A DNA stretch of 64,000 bases from Corythucha ciliata (lineage: Eukaryota > Arthropoda > Insecta > Hemiptera > Tingidae), in contig CM075937.1 of NCBI GenBank assembly GCA_038030265.1, positions 35,630,198 to 35,694,197 on the forward strand, in the 5' to 3' direction. Position numbers and translations under genes: made by a program. Positions 1-10,379 of this stretch are shown in pieces; positions within the stretch are counted from its first letter, which is position 1; each line of letters starts with the position of its first letter. The notes under the pieces were generated by a model that was not told the DNA's origin, did no database searches, and worked only from the letters and a program-made list of their open reading frames with translations.

Positions 1-643
1 TCCACAAAACTCAAGGCCGGGCGAGTGTTCTTCACTGAATGGATGGACTATAGCAAAATGCTTCAGATATACATTATGTATATTACAATGGACCATTTTC
101 CAACATGAAAAAACCGCTATTTTGGCTATGAAACCTAGGTGGTATATTAATAATGGTGGTATATTAAGGTGGCATATTAATGTTTTAAAGGCAAACGTTT
201 TCCTTGAATTAGCAACATCAATCTTGAAATCAAAGATTAAAACTGGCAGGATTTTGAACTTTCCCACTTGAAAGTGGCGCCACAAAATTGTAATAAGAGT
301 TTAATACTTTAGCCTCTATTTACAATGTTGTGACGTCACATCCCTCTTTCTTTATTTTTTAATTTTTCTGCATGGGAGTGGGGCAAAAAAGTTTTAAAGT
401 ATTTTATCGTGATCATTTCATCCTAATAGCTCATTTTCCACGCATTTTATTTATTTTATTTTTTTCGGTTGTTTGGTTTTATTCTTATATTTTTTTTTAT
501 TCATTGTTTTAGGGCATCGGTGGTCAGGTTATTAGCCCTTTTACAATTGTTGTTGTTCTTGATAGTACTGCCAAAATTGCTATTATAGCTTTCACCATAT
601 CATTCATGATGATTCATTTTTACTTATTTTTCAATAAGGCACA
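1..643. other. AT-rich DNA upstream of INCENP, no gene seen
   Basis: I see no supportable ORF, RNA or repeat array here. It is AT-rich with T-runs. It may be the 5' flank of INCENP or the end of a first intron: a possible splice acceptor (pyrimidine-rich, ending AATAAG at 638) lies just before the first in-frame ATG at 644. Confidence 0.4.
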
Positions 644-1074
644 ATGTTTTATTTTGATTACATCCAGATGACTTCCCAAGGAACTGGGATCAAGGATTTT
701 GTGACATCCGTAAACTCATTCGTTGAGGAGCGCTTGAGATTCACAGCTGCCTTCAAGAAAGAAGTAAAAGTAAGTTGTTTCTGTTCTTGTTTATTTATAT
801 ACTTTTTATCTATACTGCTACTATTTTATCTTTTTGTTTTTGCATATTTTTTTTACATGCATATATTTCATTTTTGTTTTTTGTGTTTTCAAGAATTACG
901 ACGCATACAAGAAAGCGATACGGAATAAGAAAGGGAAAGTTAAACCCTACAAATTCACCAAAGACTTTAAGCCTTTCCTGAAAAAATCAGAAGATAAAAA
1001 TGAAATTGAATGCAAAGAACGACATGATGATGATGATGATGATGATGATGTCAACAGGGCTGCAGATGAAAAAG
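644..1074 (+). CDS. INCENP: INCENP N-terminal exons 1-2
   Basis: Exon 644-769 (donor GTAAGT, phase 0) and exon 894-1074 (donor GTTAGT, phase 1) encode the N-terminal helix-forming segment (KDFVTSVNSFVEERLRF) and a Lys-rich stretch ending in the Asp run. In INCENP this end binds survivin and borealin. I infer that role from position, because the N-terminus is poorly conserved and I do not recognise a specific motif. The ATG at 668 (MTSQGTG) may be the true start. Confidence 0.75.
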
Positions 1075-4000
1075 GTTAGTTTCAGAGGTTCCATTTTTGA
1101 TGCAAGTGCTGGGAGGGGCTTCGACCCTTAATTAGGTGGGAAGACGATTGAGCTGTCACCCTGATTCGTTGTGTACCCCCCCCCCTTACACAATTGCCAT
1201 GAGTAAGGCGCCTATGGCCCAGGACCTTGTACACCTTGTGGGCGTTGTATGTCCTAAAGTGAGTTTTGAGGAGAAGAGTCGGTTTCTGTATCTCTGTGAG
1301 GCCATTAATCTGATGAAAGAGGGGGGGGGGGTAGGTGGACGAGAAAAAATGGCCTAAAAAGCACATTTGATTTATGAATATTTCAAAACTATAAAATTTG
1401 AAATTAATTAGTTATAAAGGAGCGCTGGGATTGTCTAGATCTACAGAATTTCCATGAATCAGCCGATTTTTTTCATTTGTATCCGTGAATTAACGTTTTT
1501 CAAGACTTTATCCTCATATTAGCGGATTTTTCACAATTTTACCGGAATTGATTAGTGATTCTTTTCAGTTGTGTCCGCGAAATAGGATTGTTCCAAGGTT
1601 AGCCGCTAATTAGCGCTTTTTGTCAATTTCATTAGAGAGTTAAGTAGCTATTTGTCTCCAAATTTTGCCGTCGATTGGCGTTTTTCGAAAAATTAGCTAC
1701 GAATTAGTGGCTTTTCTCTTTTTTATCCGCGAATGGTTTTTTTTTGCAATTTCGTTTGCGAATTTGCCATCCCCCGCCCCCTCAATTGTATAGCCTTAGT
1801 GGTTTTTCTTGCCTTTTTCACCTTTTAGCACATGCAGAAGACTGGGCCACGTCTCAATTTTACCAAAGATCTGCAATTTTTTTTTTTTTTTCATTCATTT
1901 TTGCCATAAAGTGGCACCTATACACCGCGAATCAGCGATTTTTTTCTGTTTTTCTCATCAGTCTGTATGTTTCATCGAGCGATACCACGAATGAACGCTT
2001 TTTCACAGTTTGCACAACTTTTTGCTGTGTACTTGCCCGCAAGAACAGCATATTAGTGCGCCTTCTCACCTTTATTCGCCTAAAGACCTATAAAAACTGG
2101 GGAGTAGCGTATTTTATCCTCAAAGTTACCCCTTTCCTCTGACAGCCTTGATTTCTCTCAATTTGAGCCTTCAGAATAGCGCTTCTGTGGGCTAAATCGA
2201 ATATTCAGCTACACTCTTTGCCAATCACCTGGAACCTTCCATTCCGACCTGGGTCGGATGCAGTGCCGGCCTTAGGCATTTGGCGCCCTCGGGCGAATCT
2301 TTCACCTGCGCCACCATGAAGTCACCGTTCAGAATAAGCCGCGATTTTGTGCGTTTTCTCCATTTTCACCGCATATTAGCGTTTTTTCTACACTTCAGCG
2401 CTTCTTCCCAATTTCACCGGTGAATTAGCTAATCACGAAATTTAGATTCTTCTCCACTTTAGTCCTAAATTAGCGAATTACCAATTTTTCTGAATCGTTG
2501 CAGTGAATTCGTGTTTCTCCTGATTTCAGCCGTTAATGAGTGGTTTTTTTTTCATTTTCATCCATGAATTAGCCGTTTTCTTAATTCTGCGAATTGAGGA
2601 TTTTTTTCATTTTTAGCTATGAATTATTGCGCTTTCTCTCAATTTGAGCCACGTGCTTTCCTCTAAGCCAAAAATTGTCGTTTTCATACTTCTAGCCTCT
2701 AATCCTGCAATTTATGCGGAGGCTTCGCGGAAACATTAGCCGCGAAGTACCTAGCTAAGCATTTTTCTAAATTAGAGAAAATACGCTGATCCCCAGCTTT
2801 TTTGGCCCATAAACATGAGAAGGCTCATTCATATGCTGTTCTTGGGGTAAGTAAGCAGCAAAAAGTTTGGAAAAAGTGCTAATATTCGGGGCCAAAACTG
2901 TGAAAAAACGTCATCAGCAGTACCTCGATGAAACTTCAAGTCCAAAATATTGAGAAAAAAATTGCTGATTCGCGGTGTATAGGTATGCCACTTTAATGGG
3001 TAAAATAAAGGGGAAAAACGCTAATTTGCTGTTCTTTAGTAAAATTGATTCGTACCCCGTTTTTTGCTATTTTGCAAAAGCAAAAACAAGGCAAGAAAAA
3101 ACGCTAGTTCAAGGATAAGAAAGTGAGAACAAAATAGCGGCTAAAATTGATAAAAATAACAATTCGCAACAGAAATTGCAAAAAATCGCCCATTCACCGC
3201 TAAATTCCCCTGCCTATTCACTGCCCATTCATCGCGGGAAAACCGCTAATTCGCAGCTAAATTTGCAAAAACTCTAATCCACAACTGAAATTTAGAAGAA
3301 TGGCTAATTAGCAGCTATAAAATTGGGACGGTACAAATTGAGAAAATCGCTAATCAAATAACTGCTATAAAACAAAGGAAAATCGCTAATTCACTAATGA
3401 AATTGACAAAGAGCGCTAATTCGCAAACAAAACTGAAAAGTATCGCTAAATCAATTCGTGGCTAAAATTAAGAAAATCGCTAATTTACGAATGAAATTGG
3501 GGAAAAACGTTAATTCTCGGATACAAATGGAAAAATCGGCCAAGTGACTGCTAAAATTGAGAAAAACGCTTATTCACGGCAAAAATTTAGTAAAACGCTG
3601 ATTCGCGGTTAAAATATATGGAAAAAAATCCGTAGCTTCTGAGGGCAACTTCAGACCAAAGAACTGAGAAAGAGCGCTAATCCATGGCTAAAAGTGATAG
3701 TTTAAATATTGGCCAAATTGAGAGAAATCACTAATTATCGCGACTGAGATTAAGGTAAACGTAATTTCCAGCTTAAAATGAGAGTAAGTGCTAATTTGTA
3801 GCCGAAAATGTAAAAAATCACTAATTTGCATCAAAAAGTAAAATTGATGTAAACTGTAATTCGTAGTAAAAATTGAGGAAAATCGCTAACATTATGATAA
3901 AAACGCTATATGCTACGCTTCTAAAATTAAGAGAAAGAGAGAATGTGGTAATTTGCGGCGAAAAACAATCCCAACGCTCCTTTTTGAATTTATTTAGAAT

Positions 4001-7000
4001 TTTATAGTTTGAAATATTCATGAATCAAATGCGCTTCTTACGTCATTTTTTCCCCTTGGCCTTTTTGCACTGGACCCGCCCCTTAGGTCACTGCGCCCCC
4101 GGGAGGTCGCCCCCCCCTTAAAGCTGGCACTTGTCGGATGGGCTGAAAATCGCCGAAAGGTGGCCACCTGACGACGGGGTTTGAGTTGGCGACGACGATT
4201 TTGCAAAAGTGACCTCGACTCCGGGGGGGGGGGGCTGGATCCGCGTTCCGCACCTGAACCGTCGCGTGATATTGTGATTTCGGAGGGCCTGAGATTCAAT
4301 TGCGAGTTATTAACAATTTTTTTTTTTTTTTTTTTTAGGACAGGATACACAATCAACACTCAATGCAAGACCGAAGAGACGAGCTGCAAAAGTGAGTCCT
4401 TCAAGGGTTTGCCACACTGAACGTGATATTCCGCGATCTACAGCCATTTATATTGAACACTTGCGCTTCAAGTATAGTCTGGCAAGACTTTGAAACATTC
4501 TTCTTTGACCCCCCCCCCCCTTAACTGTTATGTAATTTTTCACTGACACTGTCCTTGTTGTTTTCCACCCGTCACCCCACGTAAATAGGAATGAACGGGT
4601 GGTAGAGCATGTTCCCTGGAAGACAAACATTTTCGTGAATAGAACTTCTGATGGAAAAAAAGATGGTTGGGCTAGCGAGCAAAACGTAAAACCTGTCACT
4701 TCGACAGCGCTGTTTCTTGTTATTTGTGGAAAGTTTCGTTCAACATGCTTGAAAACTGTAAATCACGCGAGGATTCGAGGTTTTTTCAAGGCTTGCCATA
4801 TAGTATTCGTAATCAATTGTCGTGGACCGGGGTCGTCGGTAGCAGATCGCGTTCAGTGCACAGACGTTTTATTTTCAATGATTCCAATTTTTGATTGATC
4901 TAATATTCTTATAATTCAAACAGAAGTGCCAAGCCTCAGTCAAAAAGCAATATGAATTCGAACATTGCAAGAAATTGAGAAGGCCTGATCCTGAGATGGA
5001 TTCGGCAACGTCGTCTTCCTCCGGCTCTTCAATCATTCTCATTACCCATCCTCATTTGCCATCTGCATTGCCTGTAATTGTAGGGTCTCCAAACCGTAGG
5101 TTATTTGAGTTATTTCGCGGAAACGTCGATGTGATTGTAAAGTTTTTATATTTCAGAACCCGATGAACAACCCGCAATTCAACCCGTTGTCGTGTTGGAT
5201 AGGCTTTCTCATGAAGATGTGTTACGGTTTGTTCAGTCACACGAACCATCTTTTAACGGGTTCCCCGACGCTGGACGGGTGACCGTCCCGGATAGGGTTG
5301 CAGACAGTGTCGCTGTGCGAACAAGTGTGAAAAGGCCGGCTTCGACGGTGGAGTTTGACTCGCCCCATAGAAAAACATTTAGACTCGCCGAGGAAGCGAG
5401 TCGAGACGGCAACGAACTACGAGATTTGCGTCAGCCCGACGAACGTCGAGCTACGAGATCTCGAACAAAAGTATTAAACAAACCGCCCCCACCTGGAGCG
5501 GAATTACTTGAAATACCGGAGCTGAGAATTGACGCTGCAGAAAAATCTGAAAATCCGTGAGTCTATCGAAAATCACCTGTAGAATTATTCCAATAATTGA
5601 AACTTGTTGCATTCTCAAGTCCTAACGCACCGTCGGTGACCTGTGTTCAAATGAACGAAGCACCAGGCTCTACGACCCATGTGAATACCTAGCTTTCTTG
5701 ACCAAGTCTAAATTACTTCTAACGTCGTTAAAATTGATTTAGGTTAAATTAAATACATTTAAAACTCCCAACAACTTGAAGTTTGCAATTGGAACCGCCC
5801 GTACAACAGGAGGCGCCATCAAAGATAAAGAGGTTGATACCTCAAGGCGTAAAGTTTGTGTTTACTTTAATTATTTTTGATTTTTAATTGTATGAATATA
5901 GAATTTTCCGAGAATTCTTTCCTCTGGAAAAAGGTCTTGCAAACAACCTTTGAAGAACGTCAATAAACCAAGAATTATACCTTCTGCCCAGGTATGTGCT
6001 TTTGATTATTTTCTGTATCGATGCCATAAATATTAATCAGTTTAATTGCTTTCAAGACTGTACCCAAACCGTTTAACAGAACGGAGACGACAGTTAAAGG
6101 CATCCCTCAGAAATCAATCTCCGCCACCAAGGAAGCCATGTTAATATTTGAAGATTTGACGCTTCAGGCTGCGCGATCCGAGATTATTATATTGTTATTA
6201 TTGTTCCAGGGAACGGAAAAAAAGAATTGATGACGCGAAGCGAATAGCTGAACTAAAGAGAAAGGAAAAATTGGAACGCGTGAGACGTGAACAGTTAGAA
6301 AAGAAACAATTGAACGAATTGAAGGCGCGCAAAGCGGAAGAGCGGCGAGTCGCGCAAGAAAAAGCTCGAAATGCTCGAATTGAGCAACAGGTATGTTTTC
6401 TAACCTCGTAAAGTTGGTGTATAGTAAATGTACAACTTTCGTTTTGTGGTAAAGAAGGAGGAAATACGAAAAGCCGATGAAATGAGGCACAAAGAAATGG
6501 GGGAGGCCATGAAAATGCAACAACTAAGGAAGAAATTGGAACAAGAGAAAAACCCAAGGTTTGAAATATTCAGTTTCGTTTTTTGTCGTTTTTGGGAAAC
6601 TTATAAATGCAATGTAATTTTACAGTGCCAAGACTGAGATCAAATCCGCTAGCAAACCTGCAGTGAGGAAAAATGAGGTGATACTCTTTCATAGATTAAA
6701 CAGCTACTCACTGGAATGATACACTTTCTTGCTACCCATTTCTCCTAACTTTATGCGCCTAATTTACATAGAAATGGCATCAGAAAAGGATATATTGAGA
6801 CAAAAATCTGTGTGTGACTAACTGTGTGTGTACCCAGCCGCCTATTTCCTCTCCGTCACCGAGAATCAGTCCCAATAGATTAATTACGACAGCATTTTCT
6901 GTCTTTTTCTTTCTAGAACGATTGTGACGATATAGGTCTAGTCTGTTTAAACTCTTCAGATCAGTCTAGTGAGAGTGTCACCAAAAAAGTCGCCAGATGG

Positions 7001-7280
7001 GCTGAACGTAATGTTTTTTGTTTTTTTTCCAAGTTTTTCGTACTCTTGTAATAATTGTGTAATTCAACGCCGTCTATAATTACGTGCAGCCGAATCTCAC
7101 CGGTTCCAAGTAGCTACTCTCGCTCAGCAAATCGATTGTGAAGTCGCCTTGAGAAAAATAAGAACCGTCTTCCAACCCCCCGCCAGAACTTTGGACGTGC
7201 AGAAGATTTTCGGTCGCTTTGCCAGTGTGAGGCCTCGAACTTCGAGCGCCATTTGGAACGAAACACTGATCGTCCTGTAG
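644..7280 (+). CDS. INCENP: Inner centromere protein (INCENP), 13 proposed exons
   Basis: INCENP is the scaffold of the chromosomal passenger complex; it tethers and activates Aurora B at centromeres and the spindle midzone. Proposed coding exons: 644-769, 894-1074, 4339-4391, 4924-5095, 5157-5556, 5620-5680, 5902-5991, 6057-6139, 6210-6390, 6455-6558, 6626-6677, 6917-7007, 7090-7280 (stop TAG). All junctions are GT-AG, the phases agree, and the sum is 1785 nt (594 codons plus stop). The identification rests on the C-terminus (IN-box: WAEPESHRF, LDVQKIF, RTSSAIWN) and the Lys/Glu/Arg-rich coil before it. Residues ~86-93 are a run of eight Asp; a basic RPKRRAAK patch follows. At about 594 aa it is shorter than vertebrate INCENP (about 900), mainly from a shorter coil. 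Starts at 644 or 668 are both in frame, and an extra 5' exon is possible. The exon ending at 6139 uses a weak donor (GTTAAT) and is the least certain junction. Confidence 0.92.
1440..2790 (+). repeat. Degenerate ~30-bp array S1, left arm
   Basis: Loose consensus AATTAGCGNTTTTTC followed by TCANTTTTAGCCGCG, repeated with a period of about 28-40 bp and heavily diverged. The interior 2200-2400 is less regular and holds a GC-rich patch. The 132-codon ORF over 1744-2142 is an artefact of the array. Confidence 0.8.
2880..3960 (-). repeat. Degenerate ~30-bp array S1, right arm (reversed)
   Basis: The same family as the left arm in reverse orientation (AAAATTGAGAAAATCGCTAATTCGCGGC-like units, written here as an approximate consensus in two parts: AAAATTGAGAAAATCG and CTAATTCGCGGC). 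Units are 28-40 bp and diverged. Confidence 0.8.
6210..6558 (+). CDS. INCENP: INCENP single-alpha-helix/coiled-coil exons
   Basis: Exons 6210-6390 and 6455-6558 encode about 95 residues almost wholly of Arg, Lys, Glu, Gln and Ala (for example RRVAQEKARNARIEQQ). This is the pattern of the INCENP microtubule-binding single alpha helix. It is much shorter than the vertebrate helix. The intron between them (6391-6454) is only 64 bp. Confidence 0.88.
6917..7280 (+). CDS. INCENP: INCENP C-terminal IN-box exons
   Basis: Exons 6917-7007 and 7090-7280 encode the Aurora-kinase-binding IN-box. Visible landmarks are a Trp-led start (RWAEPESHRF), a LAQQ helix, the LDVQKIFGRF segment, and the TSS motif inside RPRTSSAIWN, whose serines are phosphorylated by Aurora B in the family. 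The protein ends 6 residues later (ETLIVL). This is the strongest evidence for naming the gene. No AATAAA follows closely; TATAAA near 7303 is a possible variant signal. Confidence 0.95.
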
Positions 7281-8149
7281 TTACACATTGTATTTACTTT
7301 ACTTATAAACTACTTAATATACTTATTTTTAAAAAAAACTTACGTGGAAAAAAATCTCGTATTCTATTTTTTCACTTTAACCTATGTTTTTTGGGGTGAG
7401 GAACACGAATCTGAACAGATCCAACGAAATTGCCTTATGCCTTTCGAGAAAATCGCGAAAAACTGCTAAATTTTGGCACTTTTTTCCCGTTTTCCGCTTA
7501 CAATTCTACAGAAAATTGTACCCTGTTCTTTTTTGAAGAGCATCTTGTTCTGCGTCGAATCATTTTTTTCCTTTGTCACAATTGACCCAGCCGTTTCACC
7601 GGTATCAAATTTTTTAAATGGTCATTTTTAGCCTCTTTTGGCAAAAAGTGTGAAACAATTAAAATCGTTCAACTCTCATTTGAGTGATGTCATCTATGAC
7701 ACAATAGAGTGGAAGTCTGACTGCTTGAAATGAGTCTCAGGGGGAGTAGTCTGATACCAGGGGCGTAGCCAGCCCACGGCAGAAGATGTCAAAGACCCCA
7801 AGCAAGAGAAGTGGTCAGTGGCGTGCATTCAATAATTTTAAAAAATAGAAAGGGGCAATTTCTGTCAAGATACGCAAATATTCAAGGGATTCGTGTGTCA
7901 CTGAGGCACTGGTGGGGACCCACGCATTGTCACTGGCGTACGCGTACCGCCCAGCCATGCCCGGGATGCTCAATGGGTCAGCAAAAAATTCCAAACATTC
8001 GGACTTGACGCCAAAAAAACTGCCTCGTGAATAGTCAGTCAAGCCACTTAATAGCACCAGCGAGTGTAATGTAACCATCAATGGATGGGGAGGGGGAAGT
8101 CAATCAGATTGTAAGATGGACACGGTCCTATTCGGGAGAGGGGGACGAA
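7281..8149. other. 3' flank of INCENP, no gene; possible hAT-type end
   Basis: AT-rich flank with no convincing coding sequence. At 7758-7775 the motif AGGGGCGTAGCCAGC resembles the terminus of the hAT-type MITE seen at 12962. The short ORFs at 7811-8081 on both strands have no recognisable content. Confidence 0.4.
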
Positions 8150-9935
8150 AGGTAATTTCATCGATTTTAGGGCGCGAATAGCCAGTTTGGCCATTTTTCC
8201 AGCGCAGCATGGCACGAATCGTCATTTAAGTCATCAGCAAGGCGCAAATAACATCAGTTCGGGTATTTCTAAGGCACGAATTGTCCGCAATTTTGCCGTT
8301 TTCAAGGCGCGGAGGATCAGTTTTTTTGGGTTCCGATAGCCACTTTGAAGACGCGAATCGTCTGTAGCCTATGTAGGGCGCCAATAATGAGTTTGGCTAA
8401 TTTTTGAACCGTGAATTACTGGTACGAGTAGTATGCCATTTTTAGGGCTAAAGTAGCCAGCTGTGCTATTTTTAGGGAACGAATCGTCCGTTTAGACATT
8501 TTCAGGGCACGAAGGTTCTTGGCCATTTTTGACGCGGGATAATGGTCGATTTTGCCATTTTCAGGACATGAATTATCCGTTTAGAGCCTTTCAAAGCGCG
8601 AATCGTCAGTTCGACTATTAATGGGCCGCTATGGAGTTGGTATTACTAATTTCAGGACGCGAATATCCAGTTTGGCAATTTTACGGCGCAAACTGCCAGT
8701 ATGGTCATTTCTAAGGTATGAGTAGTCAGTTTGATATTGTCAGTGCTCGAAATTATCAGTTTTACCTGTCGAAATAGTCGTTTTGCTATTTTGTGAGCGA
8801 GAAATTTCAATTTTTCTAAGCGCTAATGGTCAGTTTGGCCAATATCAAGGACAGAAATCGTCTGTTTAGGCATTTTCAAGGAGCGAACCCCGTCAGTAAA
8901 GATATTTTTTGGGGAGTACAGTCAGTTTTGCCGATTTCATGACTTGAATAGCCAGTTTGGCCAATTTTAGGGCGCATATGAGGTTTGACATTTATAGGGC
9001 GCGACTGGGACGTCAAACCGCAATGCAATAATGGTCAGTTAGGAAATTTGTGGCGCGCGACTGGTCGATTTTGCCTTTTCAGGGCGCGAATCGTCAGTTA
9101 TGCTACGTTTAGTAGTAGAAGGGTGCAATTAGTCCCTTCTTGCCCATTAGACACGAATGGTTATTTTGACCATTCTTGGCGCGCAAATGGTCTATTTTGC
9201 AGCTTTCAGGACATGAATAATCTGTTAAGGCATTTCCAGGCCGCCTAAAGTCATTTTGGCCATTTCAATGCAAGAATCGTCAGTTTTGCCATTTTGGGGC
9301 GCGATTATAATCAGTCAAGCAGTTTTTAGGTAGTGAATTACAGTGTCAAGCCATTTTTAGTCAGTCGAGTGAAGCACGTAATTTCCCAAGCCCAAGCAAA
9401 TCCTGGAACCACCCGCGTCTGAGAAGGAGCAGTATGCCATTTTTAGGGCGTGAATAGCCAGTTTTGCTTTTTTTTAGGGCACGAATGGTAAAATTAAAGC
9501 GTGAAAAGGTTCAGTTTTGCTATTTTTGACGCGCGAATGGTCGTTTTTGCCATTCTCAGGACAGGAATAATCTGTTTAGGCCTTTTCAAGGCGCGAATCG
9601 TCAGTTTAACTATATTTACAAATAGGCCACACATAAAGTCATTTTTGTCAATTGTAGGGCGTTAGGGAATTTTTTAGGCGCGAATTGTCAGTTCGGCTTT
9701 TTTTGGGGCACATAGAATCAGTGTTGTCGGTTATGTGGCTTGAATGCCCAGTCTGGCCATTTTTAGGGATTATAGAGTCAGTTTTCCCATTTATAGGGCG
9801 TGAAAAGTACGTCAAGTGAAGGCGCGAAAACCGTCAGTTTGGCCAATTGGTTGATTTTGCCATTTTTGGAACAGGAATCATCTGTTCAGGTATTTTCAGT
9901 GCACAAATATTGTCAGTTGATCCATTTTTAGGACT
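8150..9935 (+). repeat. Degenerate tandem array S2
   Basis: About 1.8 kb of units of roughly 40 bp with loose consensus GGCGCGAATCGTCAGTTTG then NCCATTTTTA. Copies are strongly diverged and differ in length. It is distinct in sequence from S1 but has the same alternation of a CG-rich word with a T-run. A related array in the opposite orientation lies at 34290-35830. Confidence 0.8.
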
Positions 9936-9938
9936 CTT

Positions 9939-10064
9939 AGGCCCGCCGCAAATCGAGCCCACGCGTGGGTCACACAAGCTCAAATAACAATTGAAAATGG
10001 ATAGTCTTTCAATTGTTTTTTGAGCTTGGGTAACCCACGCGTGGGCTCAGTTAGCGGCGGGCCT
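9939..10064. mobile_element. Hairpin MITE with GC-rich arms
   Basis: Arms of about 55-60 bp form an inverted repeat: AGGCCCGCCGC and GAGCCCACGCGTGGGT on the left return as their reverse complements on the right, with a small loop around 10000. There is no ORF. It lies at the downstream edge of the S2 array, so it probably inserted there. Confidence 0.75.
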
Positions 10065-10379
10065 TAGGCCCGTGTTTAGAAACCAACCTTAACCTTTTTG
10101 TTTCCTTTAAGCGCTTCAAAACAGATGAAACTTAAAACCATCAAATTTGTCAACCCCTTATATTGAGTTAAGGCTTTGTAAAGGCGGGTTTCTGATTACG
10201 GCCCCTAAAATCAGCTTGGACAATTTTGAAGCGGGAATCGCTAGTTTGGTTATTTATAGCGCCAGTGGCGGATCTACGATTTTATCTTGGGAGGGGTTCT
10301 ACTATAAATCTGATTAACCCAGCCACAGGATTTGTCTGTGTTTTAGCCACAGAATTGCTTCTACACAGGAACCGCAAAT
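10065..10379. other. Spacer between arrays
   Basis: Mostly unstructured; 10200-10255 resembles S2 units. GTGGCGGATCTACGA near 10265 looks like a transposon end fragment. No gene. Confidence 0.35.

Larger units (their letters stand above)
1343..4055. mobile_element. Foldback (FB)-like element inside INCENP intron 2
   Basis: The outer ends are inverted repeats of about 90 bp: 1343-1433 against the reverse complement of 3966-4055, sharing the AGGAGCG(C/T)TGGGATTG inner edge and GAATATTTCAAA. Inside, a ~30-bp degenerate repeat runs in + orientation (about 1440-2790) and in reverse orientation (about 2880-3960). Beyond repeat similarity, unique text also pairs: the CCTATACACCGCGAATCAGC stretch near 1917-1936 recurs reversed near 2965-2985. 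The arms are unequal, which is a known property of Drosophila FB elements. No transposase ORF and no clear target duplication are visible. It fills most of the 3.26-kb intron 1075-4338. Confidence 0.75.

Noticed and set aside
1744..2142. 132-codon ORF
   Set aside because: Lies wholly in the S1 array of the FB-like element.
4230..4339. Alternative start of INCENP exon 3 upstream in the G-rich ORF
   Set aside because: The T18-AG acceptor at 4338 gives the only join that keeps the phase with the exon ending at 1074.
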